64,000 nt of DNA from NCBI RefSeq assembly GCF_014199615.1, contig NZ_JACHOB010000003.1, positions 248,001 through 312,000 of the forward strand. The letters run 5' to 3'. The notes below the pieces were generated by a model. The model saw only the letters and a program-made list of their open reading frames with translations, ran no database searches and had not been told where the DNA came from. The stretch comes from Parvularcula dongshanensis. Its GTDB lineage: Bacteria > Pseudomonadota > Alphaproteobacteria > Caulobacterales > Parvularculaceae. The translations under genes and the position numbers were made by a program. Of the stretch, positions 1-11,831 are shown piece by piece; the stretch's first letter is position 1, and the number at the start of each line of letters is the position of its first letter.

Positions 1-2248
1 CCACGGAGGGGAGGTTCGCGTAGAGGCTGTTATGCTTCACATAGGGGCCGTACCTGCCGATGGCGGCGGTGATCATCTCGCCGTCCTCGGGGTGAGGCCC
101 GACGTCGCGCGGCAGCTCCAGAAGCATCATCGCCCGGTCGAAGTCGAGCGTGGCCACGTCCCAACCCTTCGGGATCGAGGCCCGCTTCGGCTTCTCCTTC
201 GTCTCGGGATCCGGCTCGCCGAGCTGCACGTAGGGACCGAAGCGGCCCTTCTTGAGCATGACTTCGAGCGAGGTGTTCGGGTCGACCCCGAGGACGCGGT
301 CGCCTTCCTCCAGCGCCTCCTCCTCGGACTGGCCGAGCTGCCGGGTGTAGTTGCACTCGGGGTAGCGGGTGCAGCCGATGAAGGCGCCGTAGCGGCTCAT
401 CTTGAGGCTGAGCTGCCCCTCATGGCAGGTCGGGCACTCGCGCGGGTCGCTGCCGTCGCCCCGGTCGGGGAAGATGTGCGGGCCGAGCGCCTCGTTCAGC
501 GCGTCCAGGACTTCGGTGATCCGGAGGCCCGACATGCCTTCGACCTGAGCGTGGAACTCGCGCCAGAACCTCGCGAGGAAGGCCCGCCAGTCGACGTCGC
601 CGTTGGAGATCTCGTCGAGCGTCTCCTCCATATCGGCGGTGAAGTCGTAGGCGACGTACTTGCCGAAGAAGTTCTCGAGAAACGCGGTGACGATCCGGCC
701 TTTGTCGCCCGGGATGAAGCGCTTCCCGTCCATCTCGACGTAGGCGCGGTCCTGCAGCGTCGAGATGATCGACGCGTAGGTCGACGGACGCCCGATGCTG
801 AGCTCTTCGAGACGCTTGACCAGGCTCGCCTCGGTGTAGCGGGGCGGGGGCTGGGTGAAGTGCTGCTCCGGGGTCGCCTTATCGACGTCGGTATTCGCGC
901 CTTCCTCGACCTTCGGCAGGCGGGCGCTGTCGGCGAAGTGGCCTTCGGTGTCGCCCGTATCGTCGCGGCCTTCTTCGTAGACCTTGAGGAAGCCATCGAA
1001 GGTGACGACGGAGCCCGTCGCGCGAAGGCCGACCTGCTTGTCCGCGCTCTCGATCTCGATCGTCGTCTGCTCTAGCCGCGCGCTTTCGATCTGGCAGGCC
1101 ATGGCCCGCTTCCAGATGAGGTCGTAGAGGCGGTACTGGTCGCTCTCGAGGTTCTTGAGGTCGTCAGGGTGCCGAGTGAAGCTCGTCGGCCGGATACACT
1201 CGTGGGCCTCCTGCGCGTTCTTCTGCTTCGACTTGTACATGCGCGGCGAGGAGGGGACGTAGTCCTCGCCGTAGAGCTTACGGACTTCGTCGCGGCAGGC
1301 CATCACGGCTTCGGGCGCCATGTCGATGCCGTCGGTCCGCATGTAGGTGATGAGGCCCGTCGTCTCGCCGCCGATGGTTATGCCTTCATAAAGGCGCTGC
1401 GCCGCCTGCATCGTCCGCTTCGCCGAGAAGCCGAGCTTGCGCGAGGCTTCCTGTTGCAGGGTCGAGGTGGTGAAGGGCGCGGAGGGGTTCCGCTTTACGG
1501 GCTTCGCCTCGACGCTGCCGATGCGGAAGGTCGCGTTCTCGACGGCGGCCTTGGCGCGCGCGCCGTCCTCGGCGGTGGTCAGCGAGAACTTCTCGAGCTT
1601 GTTCCCGTCCAGCCGCACGAGGCGGGCTTCGAAGGGGCCGGTCCCGGCGTTCGCCTCGGCCTTCAGGGTCCAGAACTCTTCGGCCTTGAAGCGCTCGATC
1701 TCGATCTCGCGCTCGCAGATGATCCGCAGCGCGACGGACTGCACGCGGCCCGCGGAGCGCGCGCCCGGCAGCTTGCGCCAGAGGACGGGGGAGAGGGTGA
1801 AGCCGACGAGGTAGTCGAGGGCGCGGCGCGCGAGGTAGGCGTCGACGAGGTCCTGATCGACCCGGCGCGGGTTCGCGATGGCTTCCTGCACGGCCGTCTT
1901 GGTGATCGCGTTGAACGCGACCCGGTCGACCGGCTTGTCCTTCAGGACCTTCTTGTTCTGAAGGACTTCGAGCAGGTGCCAAGAGATCGCCTCGCCCTCG
2001 CGGTCGGGGTCGGTGGCGAGGATGACGCGGTCGGCGCGCTTCACGGCGTCGACGATGGCTGACACTTGCTTGCGGCTCTTCACGTCCGACTCCCACACCA
2101 TGGCGAAGTCGTCGTCCGGGTTCACCGATCCGTCCTTGGACGGAAGGTCACGGATGTGTCCGTAGGAGGCCAGGACCTCGTAGTCCTTGCCTAGATACTT
2201 GTTGATGGTCTTCGCCTTTGACGGCGACTCGACGATGACGACCTGCAT
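1..2248 (-). CDS. topA: DNA topoisomerase I (3' end cut by window edge)
   Basis: Type IA topoisomerase that relaxes negative supercoils through a 5'-phosphotyrosine intermediate. The start is the ATG at 2248; the protein opens with MQVVIVESPSKAKTI, the N-terminal Toprim signature of TopA, and about 749 residues lie in the window. The active-site motif GLITYMRTD is encoded near 1331-1358, with the catalytic Tyr codon at 1343-1345. Toward the 3' end there are zinc-ribbon cysteines (CPTC near 417-440 and CTRYPEC near 353-373). The C terminus lies left of position 1. The gene is read away from the small ORF at 2397. The 148 bp upstream must hold its promoter, but I see no clear consensus there. 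Confidence 0.97.
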   Translation of the reverse strand, partial: MQVVIVESPSKAKTINKYLGKDYEVLASYGHIRDLPSKDGSVNPDDDFAMVWESDVKSRKQVSAIVDAVKRADRVILATDPDREGEAISWHLLEVLQNKKVLKDKPVDRVAFNAITKTAVQEAIANPRRVDQDLVDAYLARRALDYLVGFTLSPVLWRKLPGARSAGRVQSVALRIICEREIEIERFKAEEFWTLKAEANAGTGPFEARLVRLDGNKLEKFSLTTAEDGARAKAAVENATFRIGSVEAKPVKRNPSAPFTTSTLQQEASRKLGFSAKRTMQAAQRLYEGITIGGETTGLITYMRTDGIDMAPEAVMACRDEVRKLYGEDYVPSSPRMYKSKQKNAQEAHECIRPTSFTRHPDDLKNLESDQYRLYDLIWKRAMACQIESARLEQTTIEIESADKQVGLRATGSVVTFDGFLKVYEEGRDDTGDTEGHFADSARLPKVEEGANTDVDKATPEQHFTQPPPRYTEASLVKRLEELSIGRPSTYASIISTLQDRAYVEMDGKRFIPGDKGRIVTAFLENFFGKYVAYDFTADMEETLDEISNGDVDWRAFLARFWREFHAQVEGMSGLRITEVLDALNEALGPHIFPDRGDGSDPRECPTCHEGQLSLKMSRYGAFIGCTRYPECNYTRQLGQSEEEALEEGDRVLGVDPNTSLEVMLKKGRFGPYVQLGEPDPETKEKPKRASIPKGWDVATLDFDRAMMLLELPRDVGPHPEDGEMITAAIGRYGPYVKHNSLYANLPSV

Positions 2249-2396
2249 GGAGGGGAAGCGTCTCCGGCTTTCTGGGAGCGGCGGAAGGTGGGCAGCGACC
2301 TCGCGGCTGTCAACCGCGAGAAAGATGCGCCTTTAGGTTGCGCGTTAGAACTTTGTGTATTTAGAGTTGTGTAAGACGACTCGACACGACTAGGGG

Positions 2397-2590
2397 ATGA
2401 ACGTGTTGCAGCCTGCCTACCAAGACGAAGTAAGCCCTGGAACCGGCGAAACGAACGAGCTGCGGCGCATGGCTGCCGCGCTCGTCCAGTTAGAAGCTTA
2501 CGCGCGCCAGCGCGGCCTCGACGAGTTGGCAGGCAAGATCGAGGTGTGCATCGACTACCTCGATCACCGGTTGACCGGCGGGGGCCTGCC

Positions 2591-2594
<4 letters not shown>
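2397..2594 (+). CDS. small hypothetical protein (65 aa)
   Basis: A 65-residue ORF between topA (divergent) and prs (convergent). I do not recognise the family. The sequence is soluble-looking and helical, with a central [16 protein letters not shown] stretch and an acidic C-terminal half. AGGGG lies directly against the ATG, so the ribosome-binding site is unconvincing. Its TAG stop (2592-2594) overlaps the prs stop on the other strand inside a TTAG tetramer, an arrangement repeated elsewhere in the window. Codon use matches the neighbours, so it is probably real but of unknown role. Confidence 0.6.
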
Positions 2595-3532
<938 letters not shown>

Positions 3533-3609
3533 AAGGCCCCAAGCTTTCGCGCCGGATGGTTGTGACGGCCCGGTGACGGGAGTCAAGCAAGTGGGCGGAC
3601 GCGTTCAAA

Positions 3610-4386
3610 TCACGTGCCAGTGGTGCCCTCAGGAAGGCGGATCGCGCTGAGATTGCGGCCGTAGTCCGCCTGGCCAGCCCGGCGCGAGCCGCGATAGCTG
3701 AAGTAGGCGCTGCCGCGGCCGAGCGTGTTTCCGCCGACATCGTCGATCCGGGCGGCGTCGAGCCCCGCCTCCTCGAGCCGCCAGCGCCCGAAGCCGACAT
3801 GGTCATAGAGGTACTTGGCCGGGGCCCGGGCCGGCACGAAGAAGCGTTCGGCCGCCGGATAGGCCGTGGTCACTTCTTCGACGAGGTCGCCTCCCACCTC
3901 GAAGCTCTCCGTCCGCAGGCAGGGGCCGAAGGCGCAGGCGATCTCTGCGAGCTCGGCGCCGTTCGCCGTGAGGCAGGCCACGGTGGCCTCCAATATGCCC
4001 GCTAGACTGCCGCGCCAGCCTGCATGAGCGGCGGCGACGAGCCTCGCTTTCGGCGCGTGGAACAGGACCGGTGTGCAGTCCGCGGCGAGCGCTCCGACGG
4101 CGAGGCCCGGCGTTCCGGTGACGAGCGCATCGGCATGGGGCGGGGCGCCCGCGAAGGGGGCGTCGATGAAGAGGGCAGTCGCCGAGTGTGTCTGATGGGC
4201 GGTCGCGAGCGCGTCCGCGCCGAGGGCCACGCGGACCCGATCCCGGTTCTCGGCAACCGCCGCCGGATCGTCGTGTGAGCCGGGCCCGCAGTTGAGGCTG
4301 TCATAGGGCGCGGGGCTGACGCCGCCCTGCCGGCCGAAGAAGCCGTGCGGCGCGCGCAGGACGGTCGAGCGGCGATGCGGCGTCAC
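3610..4386 (-). CDS. pgeF: peptidoglycan editing factor PgeF (YfiH / laccase-domain family)
   Basis: Multicopper-oxidase-like laccase-domain protein. Members remove wrongly incorporated amino acids from UDP-MurNAc, and some show purine nucleoside phosphorylase activity. The GTG start at 4386 overlaps the stop of the upstream methyltransferase as GTGA, giving 258 aa; the frame is open further upstream but only in shadow of that gene. Metal-site residues are visible: H67 in HQTHS, C104 in ADCTPV and H121 in HAGWRG. It is the last gene of the lgt-midA-pgeF operon, a conserved alphaproteobacterial order. Confidence 0.94.
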   Translation of the reverse strand: MTPHRRSTVLRAPHGFFGRQGGVSPAPYDSLNCGPGSHDDPAAVAENRDRVRVALGADALATAHQTHSATALFIDAPFAGAPPHADALVTGTPGLAVGALAADCTPVLFHAPKARLVAAAHAGWRGSLAGILEATVACLTANGAELAEIACAFGPCLRTESFEVGGDLVEEVTTAYPAAERFFVPARAPAKYLYDHVGFGRWRLEEAGLDAARIDDVGGNTLGRGSAYFSYRGSRRAGQADYGRNLSAIRLPEGTTGT

Positions 4387-5504
4387 GAGAAGCCGGCAGG
4401 CTCGCCGATACCCTGCGAGGAGATCGCCATGACCTTGAAGAGCTCGCCCATGGCGGTCGGCGAGACCAACCGCTCGGCCCCGTCCTTCAGCGCCTGCTTC
4501 GCCTCGTCGGATGCCGCCGCCGCGACCTTCTGCAAGCGCTGCGGGAGGCCGAGGCGCAGGAGGAAGTCGCGTTGGAGGACCGGTCCGTCGACCCGCGCCC
4601 CCGCTGCGCGCGCCTTGCGGGAGAGGGCGGAGAAGTCGACGTGAGCCGTCACGTCGGCCTCGCCGGGGCTCGCCAGGACCGGCCAGTGCGCATGGCTGCG
4701 GACGGCCTGGAACGTGTCGCCGAAGCCGGGGCGGCCGTGCCCGTAATCGATCAGCAGCGCCCGGCCCTTCGCCTCGGCGAAGCGGTGCGCGATCTCCTCG
4801 GCCACTTGCTGGCCCGCCTCGCAAGTCTCGAACAGGCTCTCCGGCTTCGCGCCGCGGGGCAGGCCCTGCGGATCGGGCAGGGGCGTCTCGCCGAGCACGA
4901 AGGCGAGCCTGTCGCCCGCGAGGCCGACGAGGCGCTCGCGCCACGGCGTCTCGGAACGCTCGGCGGTGCGGACGAACTGGCGGATCGGCAGGCAGTCGAA
5001 GAACTCGTTGGCGAGGATCAGCGTCGGCCCCGCCGGAACGTCGGACAGGCGGTCCGCCCAGACGGCGCCCTTGGCGATCTCAGGTGCGGCGGCGGCGAGG
5101 GTGCGCTGCTGCGCATAGCGCATTTTGCCCGAGGCCTCGACGAGGAAGAGGCGAGCGGCCTTGAGGAAGCCGGGACGGACGCCGCCGACCCGCAGCACGT
5201 CGGCCATCAGCGTGCCGCGTCCGGGCCCCAGCTCGACGAGGTTGAAGACCGACGGCTCGCCGATCTCGGTCCAGGCGTGGACGAGCCAGGCGCCAACGAG
5301 CTCGCCGAAGAGCTGGCTGATCTCCGGCGCCGTCGTGAAGTCGCCCGCCCGCCCGAACGGGTCGCGCGTGGCGTAGTAGCCGTGCTGCTGGTGGCACAGC
5401 GCATCGGTCATGAACTCGCCGACGGTGATCGGTCCGCCGTGGCGGATCGCCGCCACGAGCCGGGCTTCGAGCGGCGTCGGTTCGGGCTTCGGCGCCTCGC
5501 TCAT
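4383..5504 (-). CDS. class I SAM-dependent methyltransferase, MidA/NDUFAF7 family (DUF185, COG1565)
   Basis: 373 aa, matching the family of the mitochondrial complex I assembly factor NDUFAF7, an arginine methyltransferase acting on NDUFS2. The bacterial substrate is not established. Motifs seen are GDFTTAPEISQLFG at about residues 54-67 and the SAM-binding NLVELGPGRGTL at about 88-99. Its start overlaps the lgt stop (ATGA, 5501-5504) and its stop overlaps the pgeF start, so the three genes are translationally coupled. Confidence 0.93.
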   Translation of the reverse strand: MSEAPKPEPTPLEARLVAAIRHGGPITVGEFMTDALCHQQHGYYATRDPFGRAGDFTTAPEISQLFGELVGAWLVHAWTEIGEPSVFNLVELGPGRGTLMADVLRVGGVRPGFLKAARLFLVEASGKMRYAQQRTLAAAAPEIAKGAVWADRLSDVPAGPTLILANEFFDCLPIRQFVRTAERSETPWRERLVGLAGDRLAFVLGETPLPDPQGLPRGAKPESLFETCEAGQQVAEEIAHRFAEAKGRALLIDYGHGRPGFGDTFQAVRSHAHWPVLASPGEADVTAHVDFSALSRKARAAGARVDGPVLQRDFLLRLGLPQRLQKVAAAASDEAKQALKDGAERLVSPTAMGELFKVMAISSQGIGEPAGFS

Positions 5505-6373
5505 ACGGTCACCCGGTGCGCGAGACGTCGCCCGCGGAGAAGGAGGAGAAGCCCCAGCGCCGCCATCGGCAGGGAGAGGAGCATGCCGCGGGTCAGAAAG
5601 CCGAGCGTCGCCGCGTAGACGTCAGGCTCGCGGAAGAACTCGACGAAGAAGCGCGAGGCGCCGTAGCCGATCAGGAACAGTCCCGTCGCGGCGCCGGGCG
5701 CCCGCAACGCGTCGAAGCGCGTGATCGCGATCCGGATGATCAGGAACAAGACGAGCCCTTCGAGCGCGGCCTCGTAGAGCTGGCTCGGATGGCGCGGCAC
5801 GGCGTCCGCCGCGTAGATCCACCGGTCCTGCGCGGCGCTGTAGTGATCGGGGAAGACGATTCCCCAGGGCGCGTCGGTCGGGCGGCCGTAGAGCTCCGCG
5901 TTGATGAAGTTCGCGAGCCTGCCGAAGAACAGGCCGATCGGCGCCGCGCAGGCAAGGAGATCGGTGATGCCGAAGAAGGGCGCGCCGCGCTTTCTGGCGA
6001 AGAGGTAGGTCGCGACCGCAACGCCGATCATGCCGCCGTGAAAGCTCATGCCGCCTTCCCAAACCGCGAGCGCGGCGGGGAAGGGGAGGCCGAAGAGCGT
6101 CGTCATCTGCAAGATGAGTTCAGGCCGGTAGAACACGAGGAAGCCGAGGCGACCGCCCAGGATGACGCCGAGGATGATCCAGGTGACGAAGTCGTCGAGC
6201 TGCGCCCGGTCGAGGGGCGAACGGCCCCCGGGGCCCCATAGGCCCGGCCGTGCGATGAGGCGGGTCACGTAGACCGCGCCGAGCGCGATGCCTGCGATGT
6301 AGGCGAGTGCGTACCAACGGATCGGCAGCGGGCCGAGGCTGATCAGCACGGGATCGATGTCGGGGTAGGGCAT
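5501..6373 (-). CDS. lgt: prolipoprotein diacylglyceryl transferase
   Basis: Inner-membrane enzyme that moves diacylglycerol from phosphatidylglycerol to the lipobox cysteine, the first step of lipoprotein maturation. The start MPYPDIDPVL at 6373 gives 290 aa; an in-frame extension of 23 codons upstream looks non-coding. The signature GRLANFINAELYGR is at about residues 151-164 and HGGM at 112-115, with several hydrophobic segments along the length. First gene of the lgt-midA-pgeF operon. The region between it and the AraC-type gene at 6488 is about 114 bp. Confidence 0.96.
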   Translation of the reverse strand: MPYPDIDPVLISLGPLPIRWYALAYIAGIALGAVYVTRLIARPGLWGPGGRSPLDRAQLDDFVTWIILGVILGGRLGFLVFYRPELILQMTTLFGLPFPAALAVWEGGMSFHGGMIGVAVATYLFARKRGAPFFGITDLLACAAPIGLFFGRLANFINAELYGRPTDAPWGIVFPDHYSAAQDRWIYAADAVPRHPSQLYEAALEGLVLFLIIRIAITRFDALRAPGAATGLFLIGYGASRFFVEFFREPDVYAATLGFLTRGMLLSLPMAALGLLLLLRGRRLAHRVTV

Positions 6374-6487
6374 GGCACTTCGCACTGCGGTGAAGGGCGC
6401 CTTACCGACCCTCGGACGAGCCGGGAACCCCGTAGGGGCCACTCGGGGCTCGCCCTCCGCTCGTGTCCGCTCGATGTAAGGCAGGCA

Positions 6488-7417
6488 TCACGCGCTGCGG
6501 CGGCGCAGCGCCTGCGGCGGCTGACCGTAAAGTCGCAGAAAGGCGCGGCGCATGCGTTCGGGATCGTAAAAACCGACCTCTCGCGCAATCGCCTCGATGG
6601 GCGCCGCGCTGTCTTCGAGACGGCGACGCGCGGCCTCGACGCGGAGCCGCTCGACGGCCTTGGCCGGCGTCTCCCCGGTCTCCTTGCGGAAGAGCCTGGC
6701 GAACTGCCGTTCGCTAAGGCACGCTTCGGCGGCCAGCCTTTCGACGGAGAGGGACTCGCGAAGGTTCTCGCGGGCATAGGTCAGAACTCGTCTGATCCGG
6801 TCCGTCTCCGGCGCCATCGCCGACAGCGCAGAGAACTGGGACTGCCCGCCGGCGCGGTGGTGGTAGACGACGAGGTACCGCGCCACCTCCCGCGCGAGCG
6901 ATGCGCCCGCGTCCGCTTCGATCAGCGCGAGTGCGAGGTCGATTCCGGCCGTGATTCCCGCCGAGGTCCAGACCCCGCCATCCTCTACGAAGATCGCGTC
7001 CGGCGTCACTCGCACCTTCGGGTAGGCCTCTGAGAGCCTGCGCGCATAAAGCCAGTGGGTCGTCGCCCGGCGGCCATCGAGAAGCCCCGCGCGGGCGAGC
7101 AGGAACGCGCCCGTACAGACGCTGGCGAGGCGGCGCGCGCTTCGTGCGAGCGGGCCGATCGCAGCGACTTCCCGCGCGGCTTGCAGCGCGTCGACGTCAC
7201 CCCCCACGACGATCAGCGTATCGAAGGAGCGACCCGCCGCGCGGACCGTCTCGACCGCCACGCCGGCGCTGCCCGTCAGCGATCCCCCATCGGCCGAGAC
7301 CAGAACGAGGTCGTAGGCCGGACCGCCCGCCGCCCGTGCCGTCTGAAAGGCACAAAGGGGGCCCGACAGGTCGAGGAGCTGATGCCCCGCACAGAGGTAG
7401 AAGCCGACACTCGGCAT
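6488..7417 (-). CDS. GlxA-family transcriptional regulator (DJ-1/PfpI domain + AraC HTH)
   Basis: The N-terminal half is a DJ-1/PfpI fold (MPSVGFYLCAGHQLLDLSGP, with SVCTGAFLLARAG around the nucleophile elbow). The C-terminal ~100 residues are an AraC-type double HTH (SLSVERLAAEACLSERQFAR then FYDPERMRRAF). Start at 7417 is chosen from the family N terminus, giving 309 aa; an in-frame ATG 13 codons upstream is possible. It is divergent from an isonitrile-hydratase-like gene (7494), with about 76 bp between them, so it most likely regulates that gene. This pairing of two DJ-1-fold proteins supports a shared ligand. Confidence 0.9.
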   Translation of the reverse strand: MPSVGFYLCAGHQLLDLSGPLCAFQTARAAGGPAYDLVLVSADGGSLTGSAGVAVETVRAAGRSFDTLIVVGGDVDALQAAREVAAIGPLARSARRLASVCTGAFLLARAGLLDGRRATTHWLYARRLSEAYPKVRVTPDAIFVEDGGVWTSAGITAGIDLALALIEADAGASLAREVARYLVVYHHRAGGQSQFSALSAMAPETDRIRRVLTYARENLRESLSVERLAAEACLSERQFARLFRKETGETPAKAVERLRVEAARRRLEDSAAPIEAIAREVGFYDPERMRRAFLRLYGQPPQALRRRSA

Positions 7418-7493
7418 GGCTGATATCGAGGGTTCCGCGTCGTTCCAGACGAGCATGACCCGGGTTAGCCTTCGTCGCAATCAGGAGGCTCGC

Positions 7494-8192
7494 GTGACCA
7501 CAACCGTCGTCATTCCGCTCTATCCAGGCGTGACCCAACTCGACTTCACCGGCCCGCACCAGTTCCTCGCCCGCATGCCGGACGCGAAGGTTCTGGTCGC
7601 CTCGCGAGGGGGCGCCGACATCGAAGCGGACGGGCTTTGCTTCTCCCGTCTCGCCGACCTCGAGGCCATCGAGCGATGCGATGTCCTCTGCGTGCCGGGC
7701 GGGTGGGGATGCGTCGAGGCGATCGAGGATGAACGCTTCCTGGAGAGCGTTCGCCGCCTGGCAGCAAGCGCGCGCTACCCAGCCTCGGTATGCACCGGCT
7801 CTCTCATCCTCGGCGCGGCGGGCGTCCTGCGGGGACGCCGAGCCGCCTGCGACTGGGCGTGGAGACCGCTCCTGGAACTCTTCGGCGCCATACCGGACGC
7901 GGGCCGGATCGTGCGAGACGGCGACGTCTTCACGGGCGGGGGCGTGACGGCGGGGATCGACCTGTCCCTCGCGATCGTCGCGGCGCTGAGGGGGGAGGAG
8001 GTCGCTCAGGCGATCCAGCTCGGGCTCGAATACGCCCCTGCGCCGCCCTTCGACGCAGGACGCCCGGAACTGGCCCCCCCGCCCGTACGCGCGGCCGTCG
8101 ACGCCGCGATGACGGGGCGATTGTCGGCGCAACACGACCGGATCGCGCGGATCGCCGCCGCCCTTTCGCCGGTCGCCCAAGCGCCGTCTTGA
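7494..8192 (+). CDS. DJ-1/PfpI family protein, isonitrile hydratase-like
   Basis: 232 aa. The GTG start at 7494 has AGGAGG at 7483-7488; the frame is open 26 codons further upstream but only across the divergent regulator's promoter. Motifs are LDFTGP with Asp17 and [13 protein letters not shown] with Cys100, the same placement as in isonitrile hydratase InhA, which converts isonitriles to N-substituted formamides. The usual TTHW after the elbow is CDWAW here, so the substrate may differ. The adjacent divergent GlxA-type gene is its probable regulator. Confidence 0.8.
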   Translation: MTTTVVIPLYPGVTQLDFTGPHQFLARMPDAKVLVASRGGADIEADGLCFSRLADLEAIERCDVLCVPGGWGCVEAIEDERFLESVRRLAASARYPASVCTGSLILGAAGVLRGRRAACDWAWRPLLELFGAIPDAGRIVRDGDVFTGGGVTAGIDLSLAIVAALRGEEVAQAIQLGLEYAPAPPFDAGRPELAPPPVRAAVDAAMTGRLSAQHDRIARIAAALSPVAQAPS

Positions 8193-8311
8193 CCTCGGCC
8201 GCGCGGTCCTTTACCGCCCGGCGCTCGACAACCCGCGCGGCAGAACGCGGGGGCGAAGAAGGCTGGCCGGGCCATAGGGGCGCGCGCCACAGCGAAAAAG
8301 AGAGATTTCCA

Positions 8312-8947
8312 ATGTTCGCAGTCGTCAAGACAGGCGCGAAGCAGTTCCGGGTCGCACCCGGCGACGTCATCAAGGTGGAGAAGCTCGAAGGCGCGGCGGG
8401 TGACACCGTCACGCTGGGCGAGGTGCTCATGCTCGGCGGCGACAGCCCCGAAGTCGGCGCCCCGACCGTCTCCGGCGCCTCCGTGGCCGCCGAGATCCTC
8501 GAGCAGGCCCGTGACAAGAAGGTCGTCGTCTTCAAGAAGCGCCGCCGTCAGAACTACCGCCGCAAGAAGGGTCACCGCCAGCACATGACCGTGCTGCGGA
8601 TCGACGAGATCCTGACGGGCGGCGCGAAGCCGACCGGCGCGAAGGCCGCGAAGCCGGCGCCCGCCAAGCAAGAAGCGTCCGCCGAGGCTGCGCCCGCCGG
8701 CGACGCGCCGACGGATGTCAGCCTGATCGCGGGCGTCGGGCCGAAGCTGAAGGCGAAGATGGCCGAGAACGGCATCGAGAGCCTGGCGCAACTCGCCGCG
8801 ATGGACGACGCGACCAAGCAGAAGCTCGACGATGCCGACCTGCTCGCCCGCGCGGAGCGCGAAGAGTGGCAAGAGCAGGCCAAGGAACTGATGGCCGGCA
8901 AGGCGCCCCGCGCCAAGGTCGACCAGAAGGCGCAATCGGGCGAGTAA
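8312..8947 (+). CDS. rplU: 50S ribosomal protein L21 with helix-hairpin-helix C-terminal extension
   Basis: Residues 1-103 are a complete L21 ([12 protein letters not shown] to VLRIDEI). After it come an Ala/Lys/Pro linker (about 104-134) and a helix-hairpin-helix-like module ([16 protein letters not shown], about 135-150, followed by an acidic helix), for 211 aa against about 103 in E. coli. Such tails are known in alphaproteobacterial L21 proteins and resemble the small HHH domain often annotated next to NADH dehydrogenase subunits. An open frame upstream of the ATG is ignored because the L21 N terminus is diagnostic. rpmA follows 41 bp downstream. Confidence 0.96.
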   Translation: MFAVVKTGAKQFRVAPGDVIKVEKLEGAAGDTVTLGEVLMLGGDSPEVGAPTVSGASVAAEILEQARDKKVVVFKKRRRQNYRRKKGHRQHMTVLRIDEILTGGAKPTGAKAAKPAPAKQEASAEAAPAGDAPTDVSLIAGVGPKLKAKMAENGIESLAQLAAMDDATKQKLDDADLLARAEREEWQEQAKELMAGKAPRAKVDQKAQSGE

Positions 8948-8988
8948 CTAGGTTCAGCCGCGCCTCACCCGCGCGCTAGGAGAGACAG

Positions 8989-9255
8989 ATGGCACACAAG
9001 AAAGCAGGCGGCTCGTCCAGGAACGGCCGCGACTCCGCAGGCCGCAGGCTCGGCGTCAAGAAGTATGGCGGCGAAGCGGTCGTCCCCGGCAACATCATCG
9101 TCCGCCAACGCGGCACGAAGATCCAGCCGGGCTCGAATGTCGGCCTCGGCAAGGATCACACGATCTTCGCCCTGACGCCCGGCACGGTCGTCTTCCGCAC
9201 GACGAAGGACGACCGTAAGGTCGTCAGCGTCGAGACCGCCGCCGCGGCCGAGTAA
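8989..9255 (+). CDS. rpmA: 50S ribosomal protein L27
   Basis: 88 aa, full length, beginning [16 protein letters not shown]. This conserved N terminus reaches the peptidyl transferase centre, and there is no cleavable extension of the Firmicutes type. AGGAGAG precedes the ATG. It is co-directional with rplU, as in nearly all bacteria, and a strong hairpin lies just after the stop. Confidence 0.97.
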   Translation: MAHKKAGGSSRNGRDSAGRRLGVKKYGGEAVVPGNIIVRQRGTKIQPGSNVGLGKDHTIFALTPGTVVFRTTKDDRKVVSVETAAAAE

Positions 9256-9277
9256 GCGCACGGCCAGGCCGTCGCGA

Positions 9278-9310
9278 GGGCCCGGCGGGGAACCGCCCGG
9301 GCCCTTCTTC
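9278..9310 (+). terminator. Rho-independent-like terminator after rpmA
   Basis: A GC-rich inverted repeat, GGGCCCGG-CGG pairing with CCG-CCCGGGCCC, with one bulged base and a GGAA tetraloop, followed by a short pyrimidine run (TTCTTC). It begins 22 bp after the rpmA stop. The U-tract is weak, as is usual for high-GC genomes. Confidence 0.7.
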
Positions 9311-9336
9311 GTTCCGGGGTGCGGAAAGAGGGCCGA

Positions 9337-9684
9337 ATGTACCTTCTGCTGAAGGCCGTGCTCTCAGGCGTGCTGATCGCGGCGGCGTCCGAAGCCGCTC
9401 GGCGCTTGCCGGCGCTCGGGGCGCTGATCGCCTCGCTGCCGCTGGTCTCGATCCTCGGCATGATGTGGCTCTGGCGAGACCGTCCCGATCCGGCGAACAT
9501 GGCCGCCCACGCCGCCGCGACCTTCTTCTACGTGCTGCCGTCGCTGCCGATGTTCCTTCTGATCGCCCATTTGTTGCAGCGGGGTTGGAGCTTCTGGGCG
9601 GCGCTCGGCAGCGGCTGCGTCCTAACCGTCGTTCTCTACGCAGCGATGATTTGGATCGGTCCGCGCCTCGGGCTGCCGGTGTGA
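9337..9684 (+). CDS. DUF3147-like small inner-membrane protein
   Basis: 115 aa from the ATG at 9337, preceded by a GAAAGAGGG ribosome-binding region; an in-frame ATG at 9319 gives 6 more residues. About four hydrophobic segments cover most of the protein, with the signature ALIASLPLVSILGMMWLW followed by a short polar loop DRPDPANMAAHA. This fits the DUF3147 family of unknown function. Its stop overlaps the GTG of the next gene (GTGA, 9681-9684), so the pair is probably translationally coupled. Confidence 0.8.
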   Translation: MYLLLKAVLSGVLIAAASEAARRLPALGALIASLPLVSILGMMWLWRDRPDPANMAAHAAATFFYVLPSLPMFLLIAHLLQRGWSFWAALGSGCVLTVVLYAAMIWIGPRLGLPV

Positions 9685-10207
9685 GCGTCCGCCTCACGAC
9701 GCCGCGCCTCGTCCTGCGGCCGCCGGTCCTCGCCGACGCGCAGGCACTCGTCGCCGCGCTCGACCACCGGTCCGTCCTGCGGGAGACCGAGAGCTGGGCC
9801 TACCCCTCGGGCGCTGGTGTCTTCCGAGCGAGGATCGAAGGGTTCGCGCGCCAGGACCCGCGTCACGACGCGACCTTCGCGATCTGCCGGTCCGGCGTGC
9901 CGGTCGGCCTGATCGGCCTTCATCGGCGCAAGCGCCGGGTCTTCGGTCTCGGCTACATGCTGTCGCCGCGCTATGCGGGGCGGGGCCTCGTCACCGAGGC
10001 GGCCGGCGCTGTCTGCGCCTACGGCTTCGAGCGGATGAAGGCCGAAGCGATCGTGGCGAACGTCTTCACGGACAACCTCGCCAGCCGCCGCGTGCTCGAG
10101 AAGACCGGCTTCGACTTCCGCGGCGAGGTGGCGCCAGGGTGGTCCGCGACCCGGCGGGCCAACTTTCCCCGGGTGGAATACGCCCTCGAACGCGCGCAGA
10201 AGGCAGC

Positions 10208-11769
<1,562 letters not shown>

Positions 11770-11831
11770 GGCGGTAGCGCCGCGCGCGAGACTCCTGCCA
11801 AGTGGACGACGTCCGACCCGGAGAGCCCGCC

